Positions 46,443 through 55,714 of a DNA stretch of 64,000 nt are shown here, one piece after another. The notes below the pieces were generated by a model. That model was not told where the DNA came from. It worked only from the letters and a program-made list of their open reading frames with translations, and did no database searches. Both the position numbers and the translations under genes were made by a program. How positions within the stretch are numbered: the stretch's first letter is position 1; each line of letters begins with the position of its first letter. Source of the DNA: Clostridium beijerinckii (GTDB taxonomy: Bacteria; Bacillota; Clostridia; Clostridiales; Clostridiaceae); assembly GCF_036699995.1 (NCBI RefSeq), contig NZ_CP144906.1, forward strand, positions 5,243,501-5,307,500. The letters run 5' to 3'.

Positions 46443-47681
46443 CTAATTAAGAACTCTTCTTGCAGCATAAAAGCTATAAACTGGCGCAACTTTAACTACA
46501 TCACCTGTTTGAGGTGCGTTAATCATTTGGCCATTACCAACATATATCCCAACGTGACCTGGATGAGTAAACACCAAATCTCCAGGTTGAAGCTGATCTT
46601 GGCTAACTGGTTGTCCAACTCCAATTTGAGAATAAGTTGTTCTTGTTATATCTACTCCTGCAGCATGCTCATAAACATATTGAGTAAATCCTGAACAGTC
46701 AAAACTTGCATCTCCAGTTGCACCCCACACATAAGGCTTTCCTAGCTGTGCATATGCCTCATTTAGAATAGATTGAGCATTTCCTGCTGATGGTACAGCT
46801 ACTTTTCCGCCTCCGCCTCTACTTGGCGTTGCCACTTTTACTTCAGCTGCTTTTTTATCAGCTACCATTGTTTTAGCCTTTTCAATTTTATCATTTATCT
46901 CTGAAGTAACAATCTCACTCTTAATTTGATTATCTCTAATATTTCTTAATTGATTAATTGCTCCTTGAAGATCAGCAGCTGAACTATTAGAGTTACCTAT
47001 AACATCAAATTGAGATTTTACAAGTTCTCTTTCTAATTGTGATAAGTATTGTGAGTCAAATTTACTTTTTTCATCCTTAGCTTGACTTGATAAAGTTTCT
47101 GCTTCCTTTTTCTTTCCATCGAGTTCACTTAAGCTAACTTGTATTTCTTTATTAAGTTTATCTATTTCATCTTTCTTATCTTCTAAGGATTTTATTTTGT
47201 TATTTAATTCTTCCTTTTTACTTGTAACATCTTCTATGGCAGATTTGTCTTTTCCTATAATTTTACTAACTGCCTCTGCTCTAGAAAAGAAATCACTTGT
47301 TGATTCTGATTCAAGTATAAAATTCAAGTAACCAAATTCTAAATCACCTGACATATACATAGCTTTGACTCTTTGTCCTAAAGCTAAATCTAATGTATTA
47401 ATCTCTTTCTTATATTGTTCAATGTCTTTTGTACTACTATCAATAACTTTATTGATAGTTGTTATTTCTTTTTTATTCTTATCTACTGTTAATTGTAGCG
47501 GCTCTATCTGCATATTTAAATCATCAATTTTATTCTGAATATCTGTTATCTTACTTTCAATTTCTGCATATTTCTGTCTTGAATCACTCAACTGTTGATT
47601 ATCTGGCGTCGCAAACGCTGGTATCGAGCTACCTACAACGATTACGGTTGCTAACATAATAGCTAGAATTCTACTCCTCAT
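46443..47681 (-). CDS. secreted coiled-coil NlpC/P60 peptidoglycan hydrolase
   Basis: A 412-residue cell-wall hydrolase. It has a signal peptide (MRSRILAIMLATVIVVGSSI then PAFA, cleavage near residue 25) and a long coiled coil (about residues 35-230). A low-complexity Gly/Pro linker leads to a C-terminal NlpC/P60 domain with GASFDCSGFTQ-type catalytic cysteine (here DASFDCSGFTQYVYEHA) and the histidine in TDGHPGHVGIY-like THPGHVGIYVGNGQMI. Coiled-coil hydrolases of this form are activated by FtsEX in several bacteria, and ftsEX is in this window. The ATG is 17 nt from the GGAGGAGGGAAGG ribosome site, a distance that a small hairpin may shorten. Confidence 0.9.
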   Translation of the reverse strand: MRSRILAIMLATVIVVGSSIPAFATPDNQQLSDSRQKYAEIESKITDIQNKIDDLNMQIEPLQLTVDKNKKEITTINKVIDSSTKDIEQYKKEINTLDLALGQRVKAMYMSGDLEFGYLNFILESESTSDFFSRAEAVSKIIGKDKSAIEDVTSKKEELNNKIKSLEDKKDEIDKLNKEIQVSLSELDGKKKEAETLSSQAKDEKSKFDSQYLSQLERELVKSQFDVIGNSNSSAADLQGAINQLRNIRDNQIKSEIVTSEINDKIEKAKTMVADKKAAEVKVATPSRGGGGKVAVPSAGNAQSILNEAYAQLGKPYVWGATGDASFDCSGFTQYVYEHAAGVDITRTTYSQIGVGQPVSQDQLQPGDLVFTHPGHVGIYVGNGQMINAPQTGDVVKVAPVYSFYAARRVLN

Positions 47682-47732
47682 TAAATATCGGTTTTAAACC
47701 TTCCCTCCTCCATTAATCTATATTACTACATA

Positions 47733-47761
47733 ATTATAACACCTTGGATAAGAATGAACAA
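47733..47761 (-). promoter_or_regulatory. promoter of the NlpC/P60 gene
   Basis: TTGTTC (47756-47761), 17-bp spacer and TATAAT (47733-47738) with an extended TGT before it, on the minus strand. The leader is about 45 nt. Confidence 0.65.
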
Positions 47762-47984
47762 TTCATATATATAGCGAGAATTTAGTTTATCCTACTATTA
47801 TCTAAATATCGTCCGTATTCCCCACTTTTTCTAGCTTATTCTTTGTGATTCTTATTATAGCTTATATATAAAAATTTTCATCAATAAACTTAACTTAACA
47901 ATTCTAGCTTCCATCATTACAAAATTATTTATTCTAATGCCTACAATCAACTTCTTTCCATATTTATTACATCTTCTAAAGTCC
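47762..47984. other. divergent intergenic region before tRNA-Pro
   Basis: AT-rich DNA between the NlpC/P60 promoter and the tRNA-Pro promoter. I see no gene; a minus-strand frame that crosses the tRNA is spurious. Confidence 0.5.
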
Positions 47985-48013
47985 TTGACATAAGATTTAC
48001 TTGAATATATAAT
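47985..48013 (+). promoter_or_regulatory. consensus promoter of tRNA-Pro
   Basis: TTGACA, 17-bp spacer and TATAAT (48008-48013) lie 11 bp before the tRNA 5' end. Both hexamers are perfect. Confidence 0.85.
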
Positions 48014-48024
48014 TAATGTATAAT

Positions 48025-48100
48025 CGGGGTGTGGCGCAGATGGGAGCGCGCGTGGTTTGGGACCATGAGGTCGCAGGTTCAATCCCTGTCACCCCGACCA
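48025..48100 (+). tRNA. tRNA-Pro (TGG)
   Basis: A 76-nt cloverleaf with CGGGGTG/CACCCCG acceptor stem, anticodon TGG in GTTTGGGACC, T-loop GGTTCAATCC and an encoded CCA. The anticodon stem has one mismatch position (GTGG...CCAT), which is slightly unusual. It is a single-gene unit with its own promoter and terminator. Confidence 0.95.
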
Positions 48101-48120
48101 ATATATTATTAGACTATTAT

Positions 48121-48150
48121 AACTTAAGGATTGATCCTTAAGTTTTTTTA
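48121..48150 (+). terminator. tRNA-Pro terminator
   Basis: ACTTAAGGAT-TG-ATCCTTAAGT followed by TTTTTTATTT. Confidence 0.9.
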
Positions 48151-48324
48151 TTTAGTAATTTATTAATATATCAGATATATTGTATTACTAATTCCTACTC
48201 GTGTCTAATGCTTCAATTATAATATTTATTGACACTAAGGTGCACCTATAAAAGATTAAGTTTGGCACTAAGCTGTATCAATATTTATTCGTTTATATAA
48301 ATAACAATTATTTGGAGGTGTAAA

Positions 48325-48969
48325 ATGCTAAGTAATATAAAAGGTGTAATTTTCGATTTAGATGGAACTATTGTAGATTCCATGTGGGTATGGTCTCAGA
48401 TCGACATAGATTATCTCAAAAAGAAAGGACATGCTGTACCTAATGACTTAAAAAACGATATTGAACACTTAAGTTTTTATCAGACAGCAGTATATTTTAA
48501 AAATAGATTTAAAATTGAAGATTCAGTGGATGAAATACTTAGTGATTGGCATCATGCAGCATTTCATCATTACGCTAATAATGTAAAACTCAAATCAGGT
48601 GTAAAAACTTTTTTAAGATATTTAAAAGATAATAAAATAAAAATTGCATTAGCGACTAGCAATTCTATCCCACTGCTTGAGGCTTGTTTAAAAAACAATG
48701 GGGTTTATGACTACTTTGATTCAATCACTATTACTGATGAAGTCGCTAAAGGAAAAGATTGTCCTGACATATATTTATTAGCAGCAAAAAAGTTAAATAT
48801 AAAACCTGAAAGCTGTTTAGTATTTGAGGATATACTCCCTGCTATGAAAAGTGCAAGAAAAGCAAATATGAGGGTAATCGGAATAAAAGATGATTTATGT
48901 TTAGAACCTATATCTGAAATTCTTAAGTATTGTGATAAATATATTTCTTCCTTTACTGAGCTTTTATAG
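48325..48969 (+). CDS. HAD superfamily hydrolase (beta-phosphoglucomutase-like)
   Basis: A 214-residue HAD phosphatase. Motif I is IFDLDGTIVDSMWVWSQ with the nucleophile and general-acid aspartates, motif II is IALATSNS, and motifs III/IV are KGKDCPDIYLLAAKKL and CLVFEDILPAMKSARKA. A helical cap lies between motifs I and II, giving subgroup IA. The substrate is probably a small sugar phosphate but cannot be fixed. GGAGGTG precedes the ATG. It stands alone on the plus strand after tRNA-Pro. Confidence 0.9.
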   Translation: MLSNIKGVIFDLDGTIVDSMWVWSQIDIDYLKKKGHAVPNDLKNDIEHLSFYQTAVYFKNRFKIEDSVDEILSDWHHAAFHHYANNVKLKSGVKTFLRYLKDNKIKIALATSNSIPLLEACLKNNGVYDYFDSITITDEVAKGKDCPDIYLLAAKKLNIKPESCLVFEDILPAMKSARKANMRVIGIKDDLCLEPISEILKYCDKYISSFTELL

Positions 48970-49189
48970 ATATCGGGTATTATAAATATTTGTTTTATCG
49001 CTCACATACAAATAATTAGATTACTAAAAATAATTCAGCATTCTACAATGCAAATTTAAGACAAGCTTTTTCTCATGCTGTTAATGTATAGATCTGTAAT
49101 ATAGGGACAGCTGAATACATTTTTATAACATAAAATCATATTTCAGTATTGTATTATATTTTAAAATAATAACATATGAACTTTAAAAT

Positions 49190-49229
49190 AAAAAAATAAA
49201 GGTAATGCATACATCATTACCTTTATTTT
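49190..49229. terminator. terminator after the parvulin gene
   Basis: GGTAATG (49201-49207) pairs with CATTACC (49215-49221), flanked by A-rich and T-rich tracts on both sides. It ends the minus-strand parvulin gene and may also stop plus-strand read-through from the HAD gene. Confidence 0.85.
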
Positions 49230-49259
49230 TGAAACTATAGTACTATTAAATAGAAATTT

Positions 49260-50006
49260 CTATTTTCTTTCAACTCCGTATTTAGCTTCTAATTCCTTCA
49301 ATATTTGATCATATTTTTTATGTTGATTTTCTTTAATTAAATTATCTAATACACTGTCTTTAACTTCTTCAAAACTTTTGATTGAGGCTTCATTTTTTGC
49401 ATCTACTAACACTAAATGATACCCAAATTGAGTTTTAACCGGTTCAGTAACCTTTCCTATTTCTGATGTAAAAGCAGCTTCTTCAAATTCTGGAACCATC
49501 ATACCTTTTGAGAATTCACCTAAATTTCCACCTTGTTGATTAGATGGGCATGTTGAATATTTCATTGCAGCATCTCCGAATGAAATCTTACCGCTTAAGA
49601 TTTCCTCTCTTGCCTTATTTGCTTCCTCTTCAGTTTCTACTAGAATATGTCTAGCTGAAACTGTTGCAGGCTGACCAAAAGCTTCTTTATTATCTTCATA
49701 GTATTTCTTTACTTCTTCATCTGTTATTGTTACATCACTCAATACTTTATTTATTGCCATTGAAGTTATAACTTCCTTTGATATATTTTCCATAGCGTCT
49801 TTGTATTCTTGAGTTTTATCTAATTGTATTTCTTTTCCAAACTTATTCATTAATTCAAATGAAATCAACTGTTCTACCAATTGTTTCTTCTTTTCTTCGC
49901 TTTGTAAAGCTCCTCTTTGCTCTTGTGGATATCTACTAATTATTGCATTTAAATCTTTTTCTGTTATTTCATATCCTGCTGCAACAGCTAACACTTTATT
50001 TTCCAT
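49260..50006 (-). CDS. parvulin-type peptidyl-prolyl cis/trans isomerase, cytoplasmic
   Basis: A 248-residue PpiC/SurA-like foldase. An N-terminal helical chaperone part (residues 1-110) has VLAVAAGYEITEKDLNAIIS and LVEQLISFELMNKFG. It precedes a parvulin domain (SARHILVETEEEANKAREEI, FGDAAMKYSTCPSNQQGGNL, FGYHLVLVD). There is no signal peptide or lipobox, unlike PrsA, so it should act in the cytoplasm. The end is lysine-rich. AAAGGAG precedes the ATG. It is monocistronic. Confidence 0.92.
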   Translation of the reverse strand: MENKVLAVAAGYEITEKDLNAIISRYPQEQRGALQSEEKKKQLVEQLISFELMNKFGKEIQLDKTQEYKDAMENISKEVITSMAINKVLSDVTITDEEVKKYYEDNKEAFGQPATVSARHILVETEEEANKAREEILSGKISFGDAAMKYSTCPSNQQGGNLGEFSKGMMVPEFEEAAFTSEIGKVTEPVKTQFGYHLVLVDAKNEASIKSFEEVKDSVLDNLIKENQHKKYDQILKELEAKYGVERK

Positions 50007-50186
50007 GTGAATTCTCCTTTATAATCATTTTATATTATTTTTAACAGTTTGTTATATACACTTCATTTTAACAGTATCTACTACTTCTAACAATAATATA
50101 ACTAAATAAATTTTAGATTTTTAATCAAAAATACATAGTATACATAAAACCACCATAAAATGTTATACTAATTTAGGGGTGATTTA

Positions 50187-50864
50187 ATGTCCGATATATT
50201 AAAAAATGATTGGAAAAATTATTTGGAGTCAGAATTCCAAAAAGACTATTATATTAATCTAAGAAAATTTTTGATAAATGAATATAATTCTAAGACCATT
50301 TATCCTAATATGTATGATCTCTTTAACGCCTTACATTTTACACCTTATAATAAAGTTAAAGTTGTTATATTAGGTCAAGATCCTTATCATGGACCTGGCC
50401 AAGCGCATGGATTGAGTTTTTCTGTTAATCCAGGTGTAAAAACTCCACCATCTTTAATTAATATCTATAAGGAACTACATACTGATTTAGGTTGCTATAT
50501 CCCAAACAATGGCTATTTAAGAAAGTGGGCTGATCAAGGAGTCTTATTGCTAAATACAGTACTTACAGTTAGAGCTGGAGAAGCTAATTCCCACAAAAAT
50601 AAGGGATGGGAAGAATTCACAAATCAGGTTATTAAGGTGCTAAATAAAAAGGAAACACCTATAGTATTCATACTTTGGGGTAATAATGCTATTTCAAAGA
50701 CTGATTTTATTACTAATCCTAAGCATCTTATAATAAAATCCGTTCATCCTAGTCCATTATCTGCATCAAGAGGCTTCTTCGGAAGTAAACCTTTTTCAAA
50801 AACAAACAATTTTCTAATTTCTACAAATCAAGAACCAATTGACTGGCAAATCGAAAATATATAA
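50187..50864 (+). CDS. ung: uracil-DNA glycosylase
   Basis: A 225-residue family 1 UDG that removes uracil from DNA to start base excision repair. The water-activating loop is [20 protein letters not shown] with the catalytic aspartate, and the DNA-intercalating loop is [12 protein letters not shown] with the histidine. The uracil pocket includes [27 protein letters not shown] precedes the ATG. It is alone on the plus strand. Confidence 0.97.
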   Translation: MSDILKNDWKNYLESEFQKDYYINLRKFLINEYNSKTIYPNMYDLFNALHFTPYNKVKVVILGQDPYHGPGQAHGLSFSVNPGVKTPPSLINIYKELHTDLGCYIPNNGYLRKWADQGVLLLNTVLTVRAGEANSHKNKGWEEFTNQVIKVLNKKETPIVFILWGNNAISKTDFITNPKHLIIKSVHPSPLSASRGFFGSKPFSKTNNFLISTNQEPIDWQIENI

Positions 50865-50969
50865 TCATTTAATTTACTTTTTCCAATGCTTACATTCAAA
50901 TTAAGCCTTTCTATTATAAAGTAAATTAAATGTTTAAATATAGTTTTGCTAAACATTGTGCATATGCTG

Positions 50970-50989
50970 GTGTATAATTGATTATACAC
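50970..50989. promoter_or_regulatory. operator-like palindrome over the -10 of the DUF3785-type gene
   Basis: GTGTATAAT-TG-ATTATACAC has exact 9-bp inverted arms. It contains an extended -10 (TGTATAAT) about 30 bp before the GTG start, so a dimeric repressor could block transcription here. Confidence 0.5.
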
Positions 50990-51010
50990 TAATTTTGAGG
51001 AGGTTGTTTT

Positions 51011-51421
51011 GTGGATTATAAATTTGTTTATGAGAATAAAGAATACGTACTAACAGATAATAATTGCGATGGGATATTTTTTGAAGGCGAAAATGAGATT
51101 ACAGGTCTTTCCTTAGATATAATATTGAATGCTCTAAATGAAGGAGAAGAAGTAAGTTTTTCAACAGAATATTATGGTGATAAATGTGCATGTAATACTC
51201 AAGAGCAAATAAATAAATCTTATCGTTACTTAGAGTACCACTTTTACATATATACAAAGGATAATGAATATGTAATAAATACTTTATGTAATGAATATAA
51301 GAATACATCTTTTAATAAACTTTTTGGTTTAGGAAAAATTGATGATAGCTATATAGTTAGTGTGACTGTATGTCCTAACTGCGGTATCTACTCAATATAT
51401 ATAGATCAATGTACTGTTTAA
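51011..51421 (+). CDS. DUF3785-like clostridial protein
   Basis: A 136-residue protein. It begins MDYKFVYENKEYVLTDNN, has VSFSTEYYGDKCACNTQEQI and YHFYIYTKDNEYVINTLCNE, and ends with a CxxC-like VCPNCGIYSIYIDQC segment. From memory it fits DUF3785, a Clostridium family of unknown function. The cysteine pattern (CAC, CPNC and a final C) could bind a metal. The start is GTG, with GAGGAGG 7 nt upstream. An operator-like palindrome overlaps its promoter. Confidence 0.6.
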   Translation: MDYKFVYENKEYVLTDNNCDGIFFEGENEITGLSLDIILNALNEGEEVSFSTEYYGDKCACNTQEQINKSYRYLEYHFYIYTKDNEYVINTLCNEYKNTSFNKLFGLGKIDDSYIVSVTVCPNCGIYSIYIDQCTV

Positions 51422-51460
51422 GGAATTTCTATATAACTTCTTTACAAATAGTTAAGATTA

Positions 51461-51503
51461 AAAAAGATAACATTTAGAAATATAATTTAAATGTTATCTT
51501 TTT
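51461..51503 (+). terminator. terminator after the DUF3785-type gene
   Basis: AAAAAGATAACATTTA (51461-51476) pairs with TAAATGTTATCTTTTT (51488-51503), a 16-bp stem around an 11-nt loop. Confidence 0.85.
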
Positions 51504-51612
51504 AACGAATATAATTTATTTTTTATTCCCTTAGAATAGTAAACTAAGTTAATTAAACCATTCAAAAAATTGTATACAGATTTTACTGAATTATAATTTT
51601 CTAAAGATATAG

Positions 51613-51643
51613 AAAAAAGCACTAACTTATGTTAGTGCTTTTT
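51613..51643 (-). terminator. terminator of the 5S-tRNA-Phe operon
   Basis: AAAAGCACTAAC, loop of four and GTTAGTGCTTTTTT, with T-runs on both strands, directly after the tRNA-Phe CCA end. Confidence 0.9.
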
Positions 51644-51719
<76 letters not shown>

Positions 51720-51724
51720 ATATT

Positions 51725-51841
51725 ACCTGGCAACGTCTTACTCTTCCACACAGTCTCCCATGCAGTACCATCAGCGCTGTAGACCTTAACTTTCCTGTTC
51801 GGAATGGGAAGGAGTGTTACCTCTACGCCGTCATCACCAGA
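51725..51841 (-). rRNA. 5S rRNA, free-standing copy
   Basis: A 117-nt 5S gene, recognised by the CCATTCCGAACAGGAAAGTTA core and TACTGCATGGGAGACTGTGTG. No 16S or 23S gene is upstream; a consensus promoter lies directly before it and tRNA-Phe after it. It differs from the copy at 61742-61858 at a few sites, including a paired change in helix I. Confidence 0.95.
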
Positions 51842-51851
51842 TACAAGTAGT

Positions 51852-51880
51852 ATTATATCGAGTTATTTATATTATGTCAA
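51852..51880 (-). promoter_or_regulatory. consensus promoter of the 5S-tRNA-Phe operon
   Basis: TTGACA (51875-51880), 17-bp spacer and TATAAT (51852-51857) on the minus strand, 11 bp before the 5S 5' end. Both hexamers are perfect. Confidence 0.85.
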
Positions 51881-52030
51881 CACATTTTTTATTTTTTTAT
51901 TATAAATATTTTAAAATGTTTAATTTATCAGGGCTTATATTTTATTTTTCTAATCAATTGTGCAATAATTAAATATACATGATAATGTGTTTTTAATACT
52001 TAAAATAAATTCTAATTTGGAGGTTTTTCT

Positions 52031-52762
52031 ATGAGCATTGAAAAGTTATCAGAAATATTAAAGAATAGTAGTAATATAGTCTTTTTCGGCGGAGCTGGTA
52101 TCAGTACGGAATCTAATATACCTGACTTTAGAAGTTCAAATGGCCTGTTTAGCGAGAAATTAAATGCTACATTAACTCCTGAACAGTTAGTATCACATAC
52201 TTTTTATATTAGATATCCTGAAGAATTTTTTAAATTTTATAAAGCAAAACTTATATACCCAGATGCTAAACCAAATGCTGGACACTTAGCATTAGCCAAA
52301 CTTGAAGAAATGGGAAAATTAAAAGCTATCGTTACACAAAATATAGACGGACTCCATCAAATGGCTGGAAGCAGAAATGTATTCGAACTTCACGGATCCA
52401 TTCATCGAAATTATTGTGTTAAATGTCACGAATTCTATGATGTGAATTTTATCCTACAATCTAAAGGAGTTCCTATTTGCACTAAATGTGGTGGAACTGT
52501 TAAGCCCGATGTAGTTCTTTATGAAGAGGGTCTAGACGATAAAGTAATTAGAGACTCTATAACTGCAATTTCTAATGCAGATACTCTTATTATAGGTGGC
52601 ACTTCACTTGTTGTTTATCCTGCTGCCGGACTTATCAATTATTTTAAAGGAAAGAATCTTGTATTAATAAATAAAAGTTCTACCTCTGCTGATTCCAAGG
52701 CTAATTTGGTTATTAACGATTCCTTCGGGAAAACATTGAGCGAGGCTATAAAAGAATTATAA
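52031..52762 (+). CDS. cobB: NAD-dependent protein deacylase, sirtuin family
   Basis: A 243-residue Sir2 enzyme. NAD binding is seen in VFFGGAGISTESNIPDFRSS, the catalytic region in TQNIDGLHQMAG and ELHGSIHRNYC, and a zinc ribbon in CVKC and CTKCG. A later Rossmann motif is GTSLVVYPAAGLI. It removes acyl groups from lysines, for example on acetyl-CoA synthetase. GGAGG precedes the ATG. It converges with cinA across a shared terminator. Confidence 0.94.
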   Translation: MSIEKLSEILKNSSNIVFFGGAGISTESNIPDFRSSNGLFSEKLNATLTPEQLVSHTFYIRYPEEFFKFYKAKLIYPDAKPNAGHLALAKLEEMGKLKAIVTQNIDGLHQMAGSRNVFELHGSIHRNYCVKCHEFYDVNFILQSKGVPICTKCGGTVKPDVVLYEEGLDDKVIRDSITAISNADTLIIGGTSLVVYPAAGLINYFKGKNLVLINKSSTSADSKANLVINDSFGKTLSEAIKEL

Positions 52763-52878
52763 ATTTTTTATCTAAATTATGTATAAATAAATTTAATTTG
52801 GCAATAAATAATAATGAAGTATTTAACTTCAATATTTAATCGCCTCTCCCCCATTTTTATTTATATACAATTTGTAAA

Positions 52879-52923
52879 GCCATAATATATTACTTCGTTT
52901 GAAATATATTATGGCATTTTTAT
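52879..52923. terminator. bidirectional terminator between sirtuin and cinA
   Basis: GCCATAATATATT (52879-52891) pairs with AATATATTATGGC (52903-52915), and the plus strand continues ATTTTTATTTT. It serves both convergent genes. Confidence 0.85.
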
Positions 52924-52933
52924 TTTGCATAAT

Positions 52934-54166
52934 TTATTTAATAAGAATTCTTCTTAGCATGTCTAATCCTGTAATTGTAGCCTGAAGCCTTACTTTGTTT
53001 CTGTCTCCCTTAAACAAACATTTTTTTATCGTTACCTTTCCTTGAACATACACACCTATAAAAACCAATCCAACAGGTTTTTCTAAAGTACCGCCTTCTG
53101 GTCCTGCAATTCCTGTTGTTACAATACTAACATCAGTATTAGCTGTCTTTGCAATACCAATTGCCATTTCTCTTGCGGTTTCTTCACTTACAGCTCCATA
53201 CTGGTTTAAAATATCATTATTAACGCCTAGTCTATTATGCTTAGCCTCATTAGAATATGTTACAGCGCCTTCTAAAAAAACTTCCGATATACCTGGATAA
53301 TTAATAAGATAGCTTGCTATCATGCCACCAGTACAAGATTCTGCTGTAGATATTGTTAGTTTCTTCTCTATCAAAAGCCTAGCTACAACTTCTTCTATGT
53401 TAATATCCTCAGTTGCATAAACATTATCCCCAAGTCTGTTCTTAATTTCTTCCTCAATTGGTTCTATCAATTTTAGTGCTTCATCTTTAGTTTCAGCCTT
53501 TGCAGTTATACGAAGCATTACTCCTACATCTTTTGCATAAGGCGCAATTGTAGGATTGGTTTGAGCGTCTATTAGATCCTTAATCTCTTCTGCAACAGCA
53601 CTTTCCCCTATTCCAAGTATCTTAACAACTCTTGAAACCAATATTGAATCTGATTTCTCTTGAAGATATGGTTTAACCGATTCTTCAAACATTGGTTTCA
53701 TTTCTTTTGGTGGCCCAGGTAAAATGATCATTATCTTATTATCATCTTCCATTATAACTCCTGGTGCTGTTCCATTATTATTATTTATAACAGTTGCTCC
53801 TTCTGGAATTAACCCTTGCTTTAAATTATTTTGAGTCATTGCTCTTTCTCTAAATTTAAAATAATCTCTTATTTTTTTAGTGGAATTTTCATCCTCAATC
53901 AATTCTTTATTAAAATATTTAGCCGCAACTTCTTTTGTAATATCATCATCAGTTGGTCCAAGTCCTCCTGTAGTTATTATGATATCACTTCTGCTATATG
54001 CCTCATCAAATGCATGCATAATTCTTATTTCATTATCTCCTACTACTTGCTGATAATACATATCTATTCCAAGAGCTGCTAACTCCTGAGCTAAATATTG
54101 GGCATTTGAATTAATTATATCGCCTAATAAAATTTCTGTTCCTATGGCTATAATCTCTGCTTTCAT
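52934..54166 (-). CDS. cinA: competence/damage-inducible protein CinA (NMN deamidase)
   Basis: A 410-residue two-domain protein. The N-terminal MoCF-like domain (ADP-ribose pyrophosphatase/MogA fold) has MKAEIIAIGTEILLGDIINS, TGGLGPTDDDITKEVAAKY and ILPGPPKEMKP. The C-terminal CinA domain deamidates NMN and has STAESCTGGMIASYL and VTTGIAGPEGGTLEKPVGLV. It recycles pyridine nucleotides. In Bacillus and streptococci cinA sits with recA; here recA is not in the window. AAGAAGGT precedes the ATG. Confidence 0.95.
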   Translation of the reverse strand: MKAEIIAIGTEILLGDIINSNAQYLAQELAALGIDMYYQQVVGDNEIRIMHAFDEAYSRSDIIITTGGLGPTDDDITKEVAAKYFNKELIEDENSTKKIRDYFKFRERAMTQNNLKQGLIPEGATVINNNNGTAPGVIMEDDNKIMIILPGPPKEMKPMFEESVKPYLQEKSDSILVSRVVKILGIGESAVAEEIKDLIDAQTNPTIAPYAKDVGVMLRITAKAETKDEALKLIEPIEEEIKNRLGDNVYATEDINIEEVVARLLIEKKLTISTAESCTGGMIASYLINYPGISEVFLEGAVTYSNEAKHNRLGVNNDILNQYGAVSEETAREMAIGIAKTANTDVSIVTTGIAGPEGGTLEKPVGLVFIGVYVQGKVTIKKCLFKGDRNKVRLQATITGLDMLRRILIK

Positions 54167-54649
54167 CTTATTACCTTCTTCTTATTTAATTTGCAAGTCC
54201 ACAATAATATTATTAATTAGAAATTATACTACTAAACTGTTACTCATTACAATAATCTCTTTTTATATCATAGTTAAAGATTGAAACCTATCCAACAATC
54301 TATTGAATAGGTTTCATATAAAATATACTCTTTTATAATACACTATCTCTAAGTATATCTAGAGATAGCTTATATAAAAAATTTTTTCATCCCGATCTAT
54401 TATAGGTAAATACTTTAAATATCAAAATAAAAGTCTCCCTAATTAAGTAATTAACCTAGAATAAACTTAGTAATATGTATGAGAAGAAAAAATTTATTGC
54501 AAAGAGAGCTTTTTGTTCTAATTTTATGTGAAATTTTTAATATTTATTCACATCTATCTGTAATTCTATTCTAAAAGTCTATTCTAAATGCTTTAGAGTT
54601 CTAGGATTAAGCTAAAAATCCCACTACTTTACTTAATTCATTCTTAGCA
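54167..54649. other. 483-bp gap between glk and cinA with two hairpins
   Basis: No gene is visible. Hairpins lie at 54282-54316 (TGAAACCTAT/ATAGGTTTCA) and 54343-54368 (CTATCTCT/AGAGATAG). Neither has a minus-strand U-tract, so they could be part of a cinA leader rather than terminators. Confidence 0.45.
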
Positions 54650-55603
54650 TTACTTATCTTCTGTTTCAAGCAATGCTAATGCTACCGCACCAATTACTCC
54701 TGCATCTGTACCTAATCCTGCTGGAACAATCTTAACTGATTCTGCCATAGATTTAAAACATCTCTTATCAACAACTTTTCTTACTGTATCAAAAACAATA
54801 TCTCCAGCTTTTGATACACCACCGCCTATTATTATAATTTCTGGATCAAATATAGATACTGCATTAGCTACAGCTATTCCTAAATAATTCAGTGCATTAT
54901 TAATTATATCCACGCAAACTGGATCTCCTGCAGCCGCCTCTGTAAACACCTCATATGAAGTAATAGTATCATACTTTCTTAATGAAGTTTCAACTTTGCT
55001 AGCTAATGCTTCCTGCCCTCTTTTTGCAATTGCAGTTCCTGATGATGTTGCTTCTACACATCCTATATTTCCACAATTACATCTTGGTCCATCTGGTGCT
55101 ACTGTCATATGTCCAATTTCTAATGCATTTGAAGTGTGCCCTCTATATACCTTTCCATTTAAGACAGCACCGCCACCTACTCCAGTGCTTACTGTGAAGA
55201 ATACTACATCTTTAGCGCCTTTTCCTGCACCAAACATATATTCCCCAATAGCTGCAACGTTTGCATCATTATCTAAAAATACAGGAACTTCAAACTTTTT
55301 ATTCAAAGGTTCCACTAAATTAAAATTCTTAAATGGAAGGTTTGGTGTATAGATTATAGTTCCTTTTTCAGCATCTAAAGGTCCAGGGGAACCGATACCA
55401 ATTCCTTTTATATCTTTATAAGTTACTGATCCATCTTTAATTACTTTTTCAACAGATTCTATAATTCTATTTAATACTGGAATTTCTCCCTCGCTTGCAT
55501 TTGTAGGAACTGTTGTTTGACATAACACTTCTCCATTTAAATTAGATAATGCAGTACTTATCTTAGTTCCCCCTAAATCTACTCCTATAACATATTTTTG
55601 CAT
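54650..55603 (-). CDS. ROK family glucokinase
   Basis: A 317-residue sugar kinase that phosphorylates glucose with ATP. The ATP-binding loop is YVIGVDLGGTKISTALSN, the catalytic aspartate is in VFLDNDANVAAIGE, and the ROK zinc site is CNCGNIGCVEATSSG. The family motif GGGVSKAG follows. ATG 55601-55603 has AAGGAGAG upstream; a 15-codon upstream extension lacks a ribosome site. It has no adjacent transcriptional regulator domain, so it is a kinase rather than a ROK repressor. It feeds glucose into the pfkA-pyk pathway. Confidence 0.92.
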   Translation of the reverse strand: MQKYVIGVDLGGTKISTALSNLNGEVLCQTTVPTNASEGEIPVLNRIIESVEKVIKDGSVTYKDIKGIGIGSPGPLDAEKGTIIYTPNLPFKNFNLVEPLNKKFEVPVFLDNDANVAAIGEYMFGAGKGAKDVVFFTVSTGVGGGAVLNGKVYRGHTSNALEIGHMTVAPDGPRCNCGNIGCVEATSSGTAIAKRGQEALASKVETSLRKYDTITSYEVFTEAAAGDPVCVDIINNALNYLGIAVANAVSIFDPEIIIIGGGVSKAGDIVFDTVRKVVDKRCFKSMAESVKIVPAGLGTDAGVIGAVALALLETEDK

Positions 55604-55714
55604 AATATAACTCTCCTTTATTTTATTTAATATACCAATAAAAAACAATTTGCTAATACATATTATACTATATTATGCTATTCCAATAAAACCTGTATTT
55701 TAAATAATATTTTT

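Noticed and set aside
47855..48082. 75-codon minus-strand frame
   Set aside because: It overlaps the tRNA-Pro gene and its promoter on the opposite strand.
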